From: Chionis minor | Taxonomy: Eukaryota > Chordata > Aves > Charadriiformes > Chionididae | Length of the DNA: 64,000 bases | NCBI GenBank assembly: GCA_013398295.1 | Contig: VZSF01004848.1 | Coordinates: forward strand, 474 to 64,473 | Direction: 5' to 3' | Shown here: piece after piece, positions 26,946-36,639 of the stretch | Position numbering within the stretch: the stretch's first letter is position 1 | How the letters are laid out: each line of letters opens with the position of its first letter | The notes under the pieces: generated by a model | The model's database searches: none | The model's input: only the letters and a program-made list of their open reading frames with translations | Told to the model about the DNA's origin: nothing | Program-made: the position numbers and the translations under genes

Positions 26946-27555
26946 GTGAGAGTGCCCATTTTATGGGGTATTTTATAGTAATTATTTGAGTTTGAGAAGG
27001 AAAAAAACCCCTAAGTTGAAACACGAGCAATTAAAGAAACAAAGATTGAGCTTGCAAAAAGAATTTAACTTTCTGAATGGTCAGAAGTGTCACTCTATCT
27101 GTCGAAGTCTCCTCACCATTTCAGGGGTGTGAGGGACCCTCATAACAGGGTTGGACAAACAGAATTCGGCACATCCCTTGGCTGCTCCCTTACAATGGCT
27201 GGACGTACTTTATTTCGGGAATGACTTGCAGCACTCCACAGGGGAGCTGGTGCACCTCCCACCTGAGGGAGATCTGCCTTCTGGGAACCAGCAGGTCTTG
27301 CCCTCCTACTCACCCTCCAACCCCTTTGAAGTCCTGTGAGTTTGACTTCTCCTCCTCCTCTGCTCTGCTTTCTGCCTGACACGGTGATACCAGCACGTGG
27401 CATTTGGTATGAGCTTAGAGGGGATGAGACAAGCCCTGAGTGAATGACTCATGGTTTCTGGACAGCATTTATTTCTACAGATACCTGTTCTGGGTGAAAA
27501 CCAAGGGTAGTTTCCTTAGTTCAAGGTTTATCTTGGCATTTTTACTTTTCCCTAG

Positions 27556-28482
27556 GTGTCAGCTCTCAGGATGTTACAAAGACAACTCCTGAAAAGCCAG
27601 GAGAAAATGGGCAGATCACCACAACTACAGACAGCAGCAAGATTCAAGGGACCACCCCTACAAGCAAGCCGGGAAACCCACCGCCTGTCCCTGCGATATC
27701 ACCCACCACACCTCAAGGGTCAACCCCTACAAGCAAGCCAGGAAACCCACCATCCACCTCTGTGACATCAGCTGCCACAGTTCAAGGGACCACCCCTACA
27801 AGCAAGCCGGGAAACCCACCGCCTGTCCCTGCGATATCACCCACCACACCTCAAGGGTCAACCCCTACAAGCAAGCCAGGAAACCCACCATCCACCCCTG
27901 CAACATCACCTGCAGTTCAAGGGACCGCCCCCACAAACCCACCACCCGCCCCCACAACAACGCCCCACCTGTCTCAGCAGGTCAGCTCTTCAACCAGCTC
28001 TGGAGCCTCAACAGCCACCCCTGCTGCAACCTCCACCACAGCCCAGCAGAAGACCATCCCTCCAGCCAGCTCGGGAAGCTCAGTAGCTACCACTGCTGCA
28101 AGTCAAGTCTCCACTCATGCAAGCAGCCCTCCGGCCACCCCAGGAGTTTTAGGCCCTGCTGTCGCATCCTCTCCCAGCGTGCAAGCTCAGGGAAGCCAGC
28201 CTTCACATCAGTTGGCCAGCACCTCTGCGAGCACCAGAGTCCCAACAAGCAGCCTCACCCCTGGTGTCTCTTCTCCCACGTCTGTTGCCAAGCAGCCTCA
28301 CTCTTCTCCCAGTTCTCCAGGCCAGGGACTGACCTCTTCCACCAGACCTGGAAGCATCGGCACTTCTGTGACCACTTCTGATAGATCCGTCTCCCCCACC
28401 ACAAGTGAAAAATCTCCGTCTTTACCACCTGGCGGCATCAGCAAGGTCTCAGAGGCAACCACCACGCCAACCCTTGGAGCAG
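27556..28482 (+). CDS. PODXL: Podocalyxin exon 2: Ser/Thr/Pro-rich mucin domain
   Basis: The acceptor ttttccctag precedes 27556 and the donor is CAG|GTGCGA at 28483. The exon starts with two bases of a split codon and ends with one base of the next, and it encodes 308 whole codons. The protein is almost entirely Ser, Thr, Pro, Ala and Gly with no Cys and little hydrophobic content, as expected of a heavily O-glycosylated extracellular stalk. From about residue 30 of this exon come four near-perfect 23-residue repeats beginning QG(T/S)TPTSKPGNPP, then a truncated fifth. The remainder is non-repetitive S/T/P sequence. Family knowledge: this region is poorly conserved in sequence among vertebrates but conserved in composition. 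Confidence 0.95.
27645..27968 (+). repeat. 69-bp (23-aa) coding tandem repeat in the mucin exon
   Basis: Units start with CAAGGG at 27645, 27714, 27783 and 27852, with a truncated unit from 27918. Units 1 and 3 are identical over all 69 bases. Units 2 and 4 are identical over their first 45 bases, and unit 4 is one codon shorter. The pattern is therefore a 138-bp higher-order duplication of an older 69-bp duplication. It stays in frame throughout. Silent sites match as well, so the 138-bp step is recent or kept homogeneous by gene conversion. Confidence 0.95.
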
Positions 28483-30659
28483 GTGCGAGGAGAGGAGAAC
28501 TTTGATTTCATGAGCTGGGAGGCCCTTCTGTGGTCTTTTCTTTTGGCTATCTTAAACACCTCCTGTCATTGTAGGAGATCATCACCTTGTCTCATTTTAG
28601 GACTTTCCAGCATAGTTGTCTCCATGACAACTGGGTGTTTAGGTCCCTGTTGCCATCAGTGGAGTTCGAGTCAATGCAGTTAGTGAAATTCAAGGCACGA
28701 ATCAGCTGGCAAAACATAGACATTGGCTTTTGGATGGACCAAACCGTGCCTGAAGTACCATCAGCTGCAATGACTCGATCTTCAGTGACTGCAAAAGGGA
28801 GCCAGCAGTGATGAGATCGAAGGTGGAGACTGACGTTGTAGAGTGGGTGAAACAGATTGACAGCACCCAAAATGCTGACTGTAGAAGATCCCTAGCATGC
28901 TGAGAGCTTAGTGAAGGCTGTCTGGGCATGCACAGAAAATAAGCTTTAAATGACTAAGGAGATTTTGTGTAGACTCTGAGTCTACAACCTCTAAAGAGTC
29001 TAAGCAGTTAGGTAGGATAATCATCATTGCTGTGGGGGGTTTGGCTTCTGACTTCTGTCTAAGCAGCATTATGAGTGTCCACGTGGTGTTTAGGATATTG
29101 CTGAACACTATTAATATGTTTTCTATAGATCTCTGGAGCTTTATAAAGCCATGTTAGTTCATAAGCGTCCTGCTGAGGCACAATCTAAGGTTCTCTTTGA
29201 CCTTTTGTCTGGTAGAGTTACAGGGAATCAATCACACTGTGGGGCTGTGAGGGCTCCATGGAGCCTTCCAGACTTGGGTGGGATTGTGGGTTCAGCTCAC
29301 ATCTGGTTCTGAAAAAAAGCTGTGATGACACTGAAGCCCTTCATTATCTTCCTCTGGAGAAGGTCATTCTTGACCCAATTTCCAGCTACCTGCAATAGAG
29401 AAGCCACTCAAAAAAACATCTTCTTCCCCCTCAGCCTTCCAGCTCCTCCTTGCTGTCAGCACCACTAAATGGGACAAGGTCTTAATGCAAGACGATCTTC
29501 ACTGGCTTCATCCAAGTCATTTTTTGAGCATGTTATTGGGTATTAGGAGGTGAAATGGGTGTCTTTGTGAAGGATGCTTCTTTCCCCTCCTGCTCCACAG
29601 GACTGTTCTTCATTATTGGATGATATATGAAATGATGTTAATTCAAATTTGACCTCAAGCATTGAGGATGAAGAGGTTTAGAAAACTTTTAAATTCAATA
29701 AATAGGTGAGAGAATGCAAGAGAAACAGATGGCTTTGAAATTAATTCTCTCCTGGAGCCTTCAGAATGTGTCAGGGAGAGAAATATCCATCAGCTTTTCT
29801 GTGGAAGAGGCAGGAGTCCCAAAAGCAAACAGACTGTAAACAGGATGTGGCATTTTAAATCTCTTTGTCGCCATTTAAGTATCAATTAGGAACCCAGGGG
29901 CAGAGATCCATTTCTTCCAAAGGTTTTGGGGAGGCAGGAGGCTGCTCTGCTCCTTGCACTACTCCCATCACACAAGAAACTGTAAGATGCTACAGACCTT
30001 AACAAAGGTGTCTGAGATGATTTCAGGTATCTGAGACACCTGCATGGGGCTGGTAGACGTGAGGCACGTGCCCATCTGAAGCAGCAGGCAGGCAGGACAG
30101 CCCAGGCTGTCTCCCATAGTGCCAGGCACTACTTCTAAGCATGTCACCCTGGGCTTCTTCCAGAGCTGATGGAGATGCAGTTGTCAGTGGGCTTGTACAA
30201 TGAATTCCATTCATTGGGGCATCCTCAGGAGCCAGCTCAGATGGGCACAGTCTCCCCCTGTTGTAGAAACCTGCATGGAAGAGACCCCAGGTAAAGTGAA
30301 ATGAGGGCCACCCCATTTACCCAGCACTACTCCTTTTTTGAGTCATTACCCAACTACCGACGCACCGCTATCATAGCCTTTTGGGTTCATCTCTCCAGAA
30401 CAGTCTGATGGGTTTCAGCAGCAGAAAATACCATCTGCAATAATATTTTTTTTCATGTCACAGTTAATTTAAAAAAATAAAATAAAGAAAAACCAGAAAG
30501 AAGAAACCCAAAACCTCTCCAAGCTTTGATACAGTGAGCTTCAAGGCAGGGCTAGAGCTGAAAACTTATTTTCAGCTGCTCACGAACCGTGTCTAGCAGT
30601 ATCCTCTATACTGTATCAGTGTCTGTCTGCTTGCTTTTTGCTGCATATTGGGGACCCAG
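28483..30659 (+). other. PODXL: PODXL intron 2
   Basis: This is a GT-AG intron of 2177 bp. It is unique sequence with an A/T-rich run at 30446-30490. No recognisable repeat or gene was seen. Confidence 0.8.
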
Positions 30660-30814
30660 ACCAGAGAAGCCATGGGGCTACACCTGCGGCAACCAAACCT
30701 GCAAGTGCTGACCAGAGCCCTGCCAGTGCACAACCATCAGCCCCAGCCCCGGGGGACCAGACGGCGTGCAGCAGTCCTGGCCACCAACACCCTAATGCTT
30801 CTTTCCAAAATGAG
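30660..30814 (+). CDS. PODXL: Podocalyxin exon 3: mucin/linker segment
   Basis: A pyrimidine-rich stretch and GGGGACCCAG precede 30660; the donor GAG|GTAACG is at 30815. Two bases complete the codon from exon 2 (giving Asp), then 51 codons run to a phase-0 end. Composition is Ala, Pro, Ser and Thr rich, with one N-glycosylation sequon (NAS) near the end and one Cys in TACSS. The phase match with both neighbours supports the exon. In human PODXL the corresponding region includes an alternatively spliced stalk exon, so this one could also be optional. Sequence identity to mammals is not visible by eye, hence the lower confidence. Confidence 0.78.
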
Positions 30815-31675
30815 GTAACGACACCCATGGGAAGGTGTATGCTCTTCATAACCATGTCCGTTAACACTTAGGACATGGAACATGTACACGGAAAGCCTGC
30901 AGCTCTTCTCGCTGTGCGTGTCTGTGTCAGAGAGATCTGCCTTAGGACGACACGGGACAGCAAAATAATTCTAAATCATAGAATCATAGAATCATAGAAT
31001 GGTTTGGGCTGGAAGGGACCTCTAAAGGTCTTCTAGTCCTTTTTTCTTTCTCCTGTAGCTTTCCAGAGACATGGAAGGTGGAGGTGAAGGGGATTATGGT
31101 CTGGGTGCTAAAGAGGGAAGAAGTGAAATTTGGAAAGAGAGAGAGAGAAGTGATACGGAGAGTAGAAGCTGCCTTGGGGCGGATTTGGACATGATGAGAG
31201 GACAAAGACCACAATTCAGCGTCAACCATTCATGGACGATATTAGCAGAAGATGGTTTGGGAGCATAGAAGGGTCTTAAAACACAAGCCAGGATAACTAA
31301 AGTGCTAGAAAGGAGGGAAGGGCATCCTGTTTCTAGATGCTCATCTTTTGTAGGGCAGAACTGCATCACGGCCCACTGGCATGGATTTTCCTACTGCCTG
31401 AGCCAATTCCTGCTTTACCCCGTACGGCAAATCCTAAGGCTGGTTTGGGGAGTGCATTAGCAAACATCTTGCAGGCAAATGTGTCAGTTATCTGTGAAAC
31501 CCCTTTCCACATATAAAAGGTTGAGTGAAGGGCTTCCAAGCCTTCATTTCCATAAAATGGATCAGAGCTTTGGTTGGGATGTCTCCTGGCTTGGGGCAGT
31601 CTGTTGTGTTGGTGGGTAACTGTCTTTCCAACCTACGTCAACGATTTGAGAGTTACTTTTTTTCTGTCTTTTCAG
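30815..31675 (+). other. PODXL: PODXL intron 3
   Basis: An 861-bp GT-AG intron containing a short antisense CR1 end, listed separately. Nothing else was recognised. Confidence 0.8.
30975..31040 (-). repeat. CR1 3' end with triplicated 8-bp tail
   Basis: Three copies of TCATAGAA are followed by 'tggtttgggctggaagggac' and CTTCTAGTCC, the reverse complement of a CR1 terminus. The 8-bp terminal repeat is a CR1 hallmark. Confidence 0.92.
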
Positions 31676-31741
31676 GTCATCTGTAAAGACCAGGTGCAAA
31701 ATAATTGGCCCACAATATATCTGAAAGAAGCTAAAACCTGC
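31676..31741 (+). CDS. PODXL: Podocalyxin exon 4: first cysteine pair
   Basis: The strong acceptor tttctgtcttttcag precedes 31676, and the donor is TGC|GTAAGT at 31742. It encodes 22 codons in phase 0 at both ends, starting VICKDQVQNNW and ending EAKTC. The two cysteines match the position of the first two of the four conserved extracellular cysteines in mammalian podocalyxin, which are separated by a similar span. It marks the switch from mucin stalk to the folded membrane-proximal region. Confidence 0.93.
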
Positions 31742-34700
31742 GTAAGTACCACCCTTTTGGACTTCTGTGTAGGACTAGCAGCCACGTCCACGCCGGGAAA
31801 TCAAATTTTATATTGAATATATAAAAACATTTTCTCAGCTTGGCAAAATGTAATTTTGGAGCCTAAAGCACCTAGGCAACTTACGATTGTGCTGGTGTTT
31901 AGTGCTTCCCTCCTCCTTTTGGGTGCTGTTGTGCTCTGCACGGAGCCGCTGTCCTCCCCCATGGTTTTGCTGGAGCTGTGCCGGGAGACTTTTTGGAAAC
32001 GGGGATGGCAAGGCTGGGAAGCGCTGGTGCGCGGTGATGCGGCAGCAAGCGGAGGGGTGGGCGGACATCGCAGCTTGGCATCATCCCTCGCTCCTCTCTG
32101 CCCGCTCCACTGGGTGATGGCGCGCTGGAGTTGGCGAGCCAGCGAGTCTGCCGGCCTGTTTCCCTTAGATTCCTCTGGGCATAATAACGAGCCGAAGCAT
32201 TGTTAGCACAAAATGCCCATTACGCCTTGAAACAGCTGCAGAAAGACTGCAAGGGTGCATCCTCCCATCGCATCGCTCTCCTCGGCTGCCAAAACACCTC
32301 CCACCCGCTTGCCGTTAACTTTCCACTCGGCGTATTCCTGAAAATGGCAACAAATTTTATGCCTCCCATGCCGAGCAGATAACAGAGAAATGGCACTATC
32401 TGGTTTCCCTGCTTTGTAGGCCTGGTAAACAAGTCTCTAGCCAAATCTTGACAGCAAAGTGAAAAAATCCTTTGCATTTTGCAAGCCGTGGGAAAACAGG
32501 AAAATGCGCGCTATAAGGAGAAGTGTTCCAGAAACGGCTCCAACGCTGGTCGGCAAGAACGAGCCAGAGTCAGGCAGCTAAAAGCTAAAAGCTCAGCTCC
32601 AGAGAGAAGCCAGGGAAGCAACGTGGGGACCCAGCGTTGGGGACGTGCCCAGATCACATGTGGCAGGGGAGGGCGCAGTGCAGACCACCCCCTGCCCGGC
32701 GCGTAGCAAAAATGGTTGGGAACGAACTCAGGAATTGCGGGCATTGCACCCCACTGCACCTCAGTTTCTCCAGCTGCTGTAAACTTAAAAATTTTAAAAA
32801 AAATAAATCCAAAAGTTCAACCTGTAAATTCTTAAAAAAAAAAAAAAAAGGGCTAAATACATGGTCGGCACCACTTTGTGGACTGAAGGAATTTTATGGG
32901 CTGGTTGGTTCCTAGCATCCTTCCTCTTCAGGATGTTTTTAACCAGTACTGAACAGTTTGGTCCGTATTTGTCTATCCTCCCTTTTACCCCTTCTCCTTC
33001 CTTTGGTAACAGCAGGATCTTAACGAGCTTCCTAACGAGGCTCGTTAGCATGATACCTTGTGTTACTTTCCCAAGGTCTGGCTCACAAGTGTATCTTCAG
33101 TTGGGGTTTTTGTTGGCTGCTTGGGAGTGAAGGAGGGAGGGATGGAAGGAAGGATGGATCCTCTGTTCCTCATCCCAACCCCAAAATGTGTTAGGTGAAG
33201 CAAGAGGTGACTATGTCAGAGGTGGCTGGTGTCCCCCGAGCTCTGGTTGAGCCACACAACCCTGTGGCCACCTCCCAGGGCGCCAGGGTGGCTCCTCTAT
33301 CATGCCCCCAGCCAGGACGTGGATGTGCCCAGCAAGCTGAGTAAGAGGATGCTGGGGAGGAGCAGAGCCTGCTCCAGCTGGGGATGCAAAACCAACAGTG
33401 GGACCACCCAGACCCGTACCCCGGTGCCCGAGAAAATTTGCTGCGTGGCACCCACCGGGCTGGGGACAGCAGGACAGTCCCTGGAGCGGTTGGAGGAACC
33501 CCAGTGCCGAGCAGGGTCACGGTCCCCCTCGCCCCATCCAGCTGGCGGGGGCAGTTTGTTGACTCAAGTGCTGTTACCTCATTCAGGGATGTTAGTTTTA
33601 GGTCCCCGCCAGTGTGGGAACCGGATTCGAGCTGCTCGGCAGCGCCTGTCAACTCCGGCCAAGGAATGCGAGCGGCTCTGGCGGCGGGAGGGGAGAGCTG
33701 CCGGGGCCGGGGCACCGCCGCCGGGGCATCCCTGCCGGCTGCAGCCTGCCTTGCCGTGCCCATATCCAACCCTGGAAAGGCTAAATCCCTCCAGTTCAGC
33801 CTCGAAAGGGGTTTAGGCACTGCTCACCATCCAGCAGCAAAGCGGTTCAGTGCTCAGATGGGTTTTAGCCTTGCACCTGATTTCCCTTCCCGCCCAGAAA
33901 AAAGGCATTTTAAAACGTCTTTTTTTCCCCCCCGGGGGGTGGCAGGAGGAGAAGTGGGTCATTAAGGGCTGGGGGAAGGCAGAGCAGCAGCAAAATTTGA
34001 GGAAGGAGGATGCAGGGAGGCAGCAAGAGAGGCTTTTCATGCCTCTGCGGAGCGGAAAATGTTGCACAGGCAGGGACTGATAAACTGCAGGGCTGTTAAA
34101 GCGTAGGAGCACAACCCAGCGTCTGAAGATGATAAAAACACCACGGCAACCAAGCCGTAACCACCACCTCTCCTCCCTGTCCCGCTAGGATGAGCTTTCT
34201 GGGGGCTGCTGCCTCCCCTCGCTGCTCACGGGCCGCCCTGGCACCGGGCTGGGACCAGGTTTCCCATCCAGCTCTTTTCCCAGCGATGCAGCTGGGATGG
34301 TGCAGAGTCCACAGAGGGGCCCGGGGGAAGTTTCTCCTTGTGCAAAGCGAAAGGACAGGCGAGGGCCAGCGGCGGTTCCCAGGGACGGCCAGGGCCTCAC
34401 GATACTGAGCTCCCCCTCGCGCTGTGCCCAGGACCGGTCTTCCGCTCCGGCAAGTGCATCCTGTCTCCACCGCCGCTTCCCAAATATTTAGATAAGATGG
34501 GGTGAGATTAGTTGCTTTCCTCAGCTGGGTGGCTCCCGTCCTTGCGGCGGAGCACGCGGGATGCTGCCGGCCATCGGTGCGAGCGGCACCCAGCACCTTT
34601 GCACACAGCATCCGTGCCTGCAGGAGGATGATCATCTCTACCCTGGGGAGCTCCCGGCTGCTATGAAGCATCGAGCAGACACGAAAAGCCTCTCAAAGGG

Positions 34701-35280
34701 GGGCATGGTCTCCATCCACCCCTCTGCCATCCCTCCAGCACTGTCCAGGCTAACCCCTCCAGGAATGCTGCAGTTTGCCTGAAAGCAAAACGCTTCCTCT
34801 TGCCTCTGCGAGAGCCGCAGAGCCATGGGGAAGCCCTAGGGAGGATAGGGACCCACGGTGGTGGGGACAGAGAGTAGAAATGCGGCTGGTGTGAGGGCTG
34901 CAGATGCCCGTGGGGGCACAGGGGGTGCTGCACAGCCCCATCCCGCTCCCACTGCGGCCCCTCCGTCTCCCCTGTGCCCCCCCCTCCCTGTCCTGCTTCC
35001 CTTGGGGACCTGCTATTCCCGTAACGCCAAAAGCTGTGGCCCTCAGATAAGGCCGGCGCAGGGCCCCAGTGAGGAACGGCAGCCAAGAGCTCGGCTCCTC
35101 ATAAAGAAACTACTTTTAAACTTTTCCTGTTGCCTGGGAGGGCCGGCGGCGGCCGGGCAGTGCAAAGGGATGGGGGAGGCTGCGGATGGGGATGGCCACA
35201 GCATCCCTGGCGATGGGGCAGGATGCTCCTTGGCTTTCTCCGGGTGGGAGGAGGGTGCTGAGCCCTTGCTGTCGCCGCAG
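31742..35280 (+). other. PODXL: PODXL intron 4
   Basis: A 3539-bp intron. The right two thirds (about 33200-35280) are GC-rich with many CpG sites, especially 33600-33760, and carry long open frames on both strands, which GC-rich DNA produces by chance. The frame of exon 5 stays open leftward to about 34858. There is an A/T-rich run at 32785-32850. No coding exon was recognised inside. Confidence 0.7.
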
Positions 35281-35437
35281 GCCGAGTGGAGGACCGCCAG
35301 CAGCAACGTCTCCTTCTTTGAGAGCTTCTGCTCGACGGGCCAGCACGCTTTCAACGCCAGCAGGGAGACGTGCACAGTGATGCTGACCTCCAGTGAGCCC
35401 CAGTCCCAGCACTGGGCTGTGCAGGCGGTCGTGCACC
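35281..35437 (+). CDS. PODXL: Podocalyxin exon 5: second cysteine pair of the membrane-proximal domain
   Basis: The acceptor ttgctgtcgccgcag precedes 35281, and the donor is ACC|GTGAGT at 35438. It has 52 whole codons plus one base. It encodes SFCSTG and RETCTV, the second pair of conserved cysteines, and two N-glycosylation sequons (NVS, NAS), followed by a beta-strand-like stretch ending AVQAVVH. This aligns by position with the human segment containing LICRAVKATFN and DKCGIRL. The domain is extracellular and presumably disulphide bonded to or alongside the exon 4 cysteines. Confidence 0.94.
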
Positions 35438-36306
35438 GTGAGTACCATCCCACCGTCTTGCCCTGGGGGGGACGGGATGGGACTGGCATCAGGGACCCTG
35501 GCGCGAGGATGCAGCCTGAGGCTTAGCAGAGCCCTTGGGGGTCTGCTAGAGCTTAGCTGAGGGGTTGTTTTCCTTGGGCTGCCCATCTCCAGAGGCTTGG
35601 GAGAGGTAAAACAACCCCAGAAATGAGCTTTGCTCACCAATGAATGTACCAGCTCCCTCTCCTGTCCATAAGTCAAGACAGAGACCAGTCTCTAGGAGGA
35701 AAAATTCCTCCCAGGTAGTTAAAAGCCAGTGGCCAGTTCAAACCCTTCCCCAAGGGATCACAGAGGCGAGTTTCTTGCCCACATCGGAGCCCTTTGGGGA
35801 AATCCAGCTCAGCCTGGGCGTCCCCAAACATTGCGTTAGCACCAGGGTGCCGGGAGGATGAAAGCATGACGCTGCCTTGGCACCAGGGGGAGGAAGGACT
35901 GGGTCCCATATTCCTCCTCTTTGCCATCAGGGCGGGGTGGGGGGTCGTGTCTGCAGCACCTGACCATGGCCAGGGCAACCCAGCCCTGGGGATGGTCCTG
36001 CGCTGCTCCAGCATGGCCTGGAGTAGCTGGTTATGGCCCCTTGCTGGTCCCACTCACAAATTGCCCACCGAAGCGGAGAACCCCACCAGGGTGTGCACAG
36101 CCCAGGGCTGGGGGACTGGGGTCTCTGGGGCCGTCCCCCTGCCAGGAGAAGAGGTCCTGACTCGTTGCCTGCTGTGGAGGGTTCCATGCCCGCACGTCTT
36201 CAATCCACCTCCTCCAGAAAGGGTGTCACCCCATTCACCGGCAAATAGTGGCACGACGTGCCAACCCACCACCCCTGTGCTCATCGCAGCCTCTTTCTTC
36301 CCTCAG
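35438..36306 (+). other. PODXL: PODXL intron 5
   Basis: An 869-bp GC-rich GT-AG intron. Nothing else was recognised. Confidence 0.85.
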
Positions 36307-36368
36307 TCCCTTTGGACCCTGAAAAAGTCCTTGAGGAGCTGAAGGAGAAGAAGGACAAGTTAGAGGAG
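36307..36368 (+). CDS. PODXL: Podocalyxin exon 6: short charged juxtamembrane exon
   Basis: The acceptor ctctttcttccctcag precedes 36307, and the donor GAG|GTAAGC is at 36369. Two bases complete a Leu codon, then 20 codons encode PLDPEKVLEELKEKKDKLEE, a highly charged probable helix. Human podocalyxin has the comparable stretch KLPAKDVYERLKDKWDELKE, so the similarity in pattern is direct. Phase 1 in and phase 0 out match the neighbouring exons. Confidence 0.94.
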
Positions 36369-36471
36369 GTAAGCAGGTCCCTGGGCAGAGCACAGCTTCC
36401 CCACAGATGGCCCCCAAGGTGGGTCACATGGGAAACCCTCCTCGGGGCCTGACCCATCCCTTCTGCGGCAG

Positions 36472-36639
36472 CTTGGCATCGCCAACGTCACCTATGACAA
36501 AATGGAGAGGGAGATGATAATCAACGATGAGTTCAGCACGCCCCTGATCATCACCATCGTCACCCTGGCTGGCTCCCTGCTGCTGATCGCGGCCATCTAC
36601 GGCTGCTGCCACCAGCGCTTCTCCCAAAAGAAGGACCAG
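36472..36639 (+). CDS. PODXL: Podocalyxin exon 7: transmembrane segment
   Basis: The acceptor ttctgcggcag precedes 36472, and the donor CAG|GTAAGG is at 36640. It has 56 codons, phase 0 at both ends, after a 103-bp intron. It starts [11 protein letters not shown] (one N-glycosylation sequon), then a single membrane helix from about [11 protein letters not shown] to LLLIAAIYG, then [13 protein letters not shown]. The juxtamembrane CCHQR motif and basic residues are the ezrin-binding and stop-transfer region in podocalyxin. A Ser in FSQKK corresponds to a reported PKC-type site in the family. Nearly every core residue agrees with mammals. Confidence 0.97.

Larger units (their letters stand above)
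1..27555 (+). other. PODXL: PODXL intron 1 (3' part), inferred
   Basis: No exon of a recognised gene was found here. The first recognisable PODXL exon, at 27556, has a splice acceptor and begins with two bases that complete a split codon, so an upstream exon carrying the start codon and signal peptide must exist. No open frame with a convincing signal peptide followed by a phase-1 donor was seen, so that exon probably lies left of the window. The stretch holds CR1 fragments, short simple repeats, a strong hairpin and AT-rich blocks, listed separately. Many short open frames occur but look like chance: none shows family motifs or consistent splice sites. Confidence 0.7.

Noticed and set aside
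28405..28683. Open frame overlapping the end of the mucin exon
   Set aside because: A different frame from the mucin domain and running through the donor into the intron.
33191..33820. 209-codon open frame on the - strand, and a 195-codon one on the + strand at the same place
   Set aside because: GC-rich DNA makes such overlapping open frames by chance. Neither has a recognisable domain or paired splice sites, and both lie in a PODXL intron.
34858..35526. 222-codon open frame spanning exon 5
   Set aside because: Only 35281-35437 is coding, bounded by clear splice sites with the right phases; the rest is open intron.
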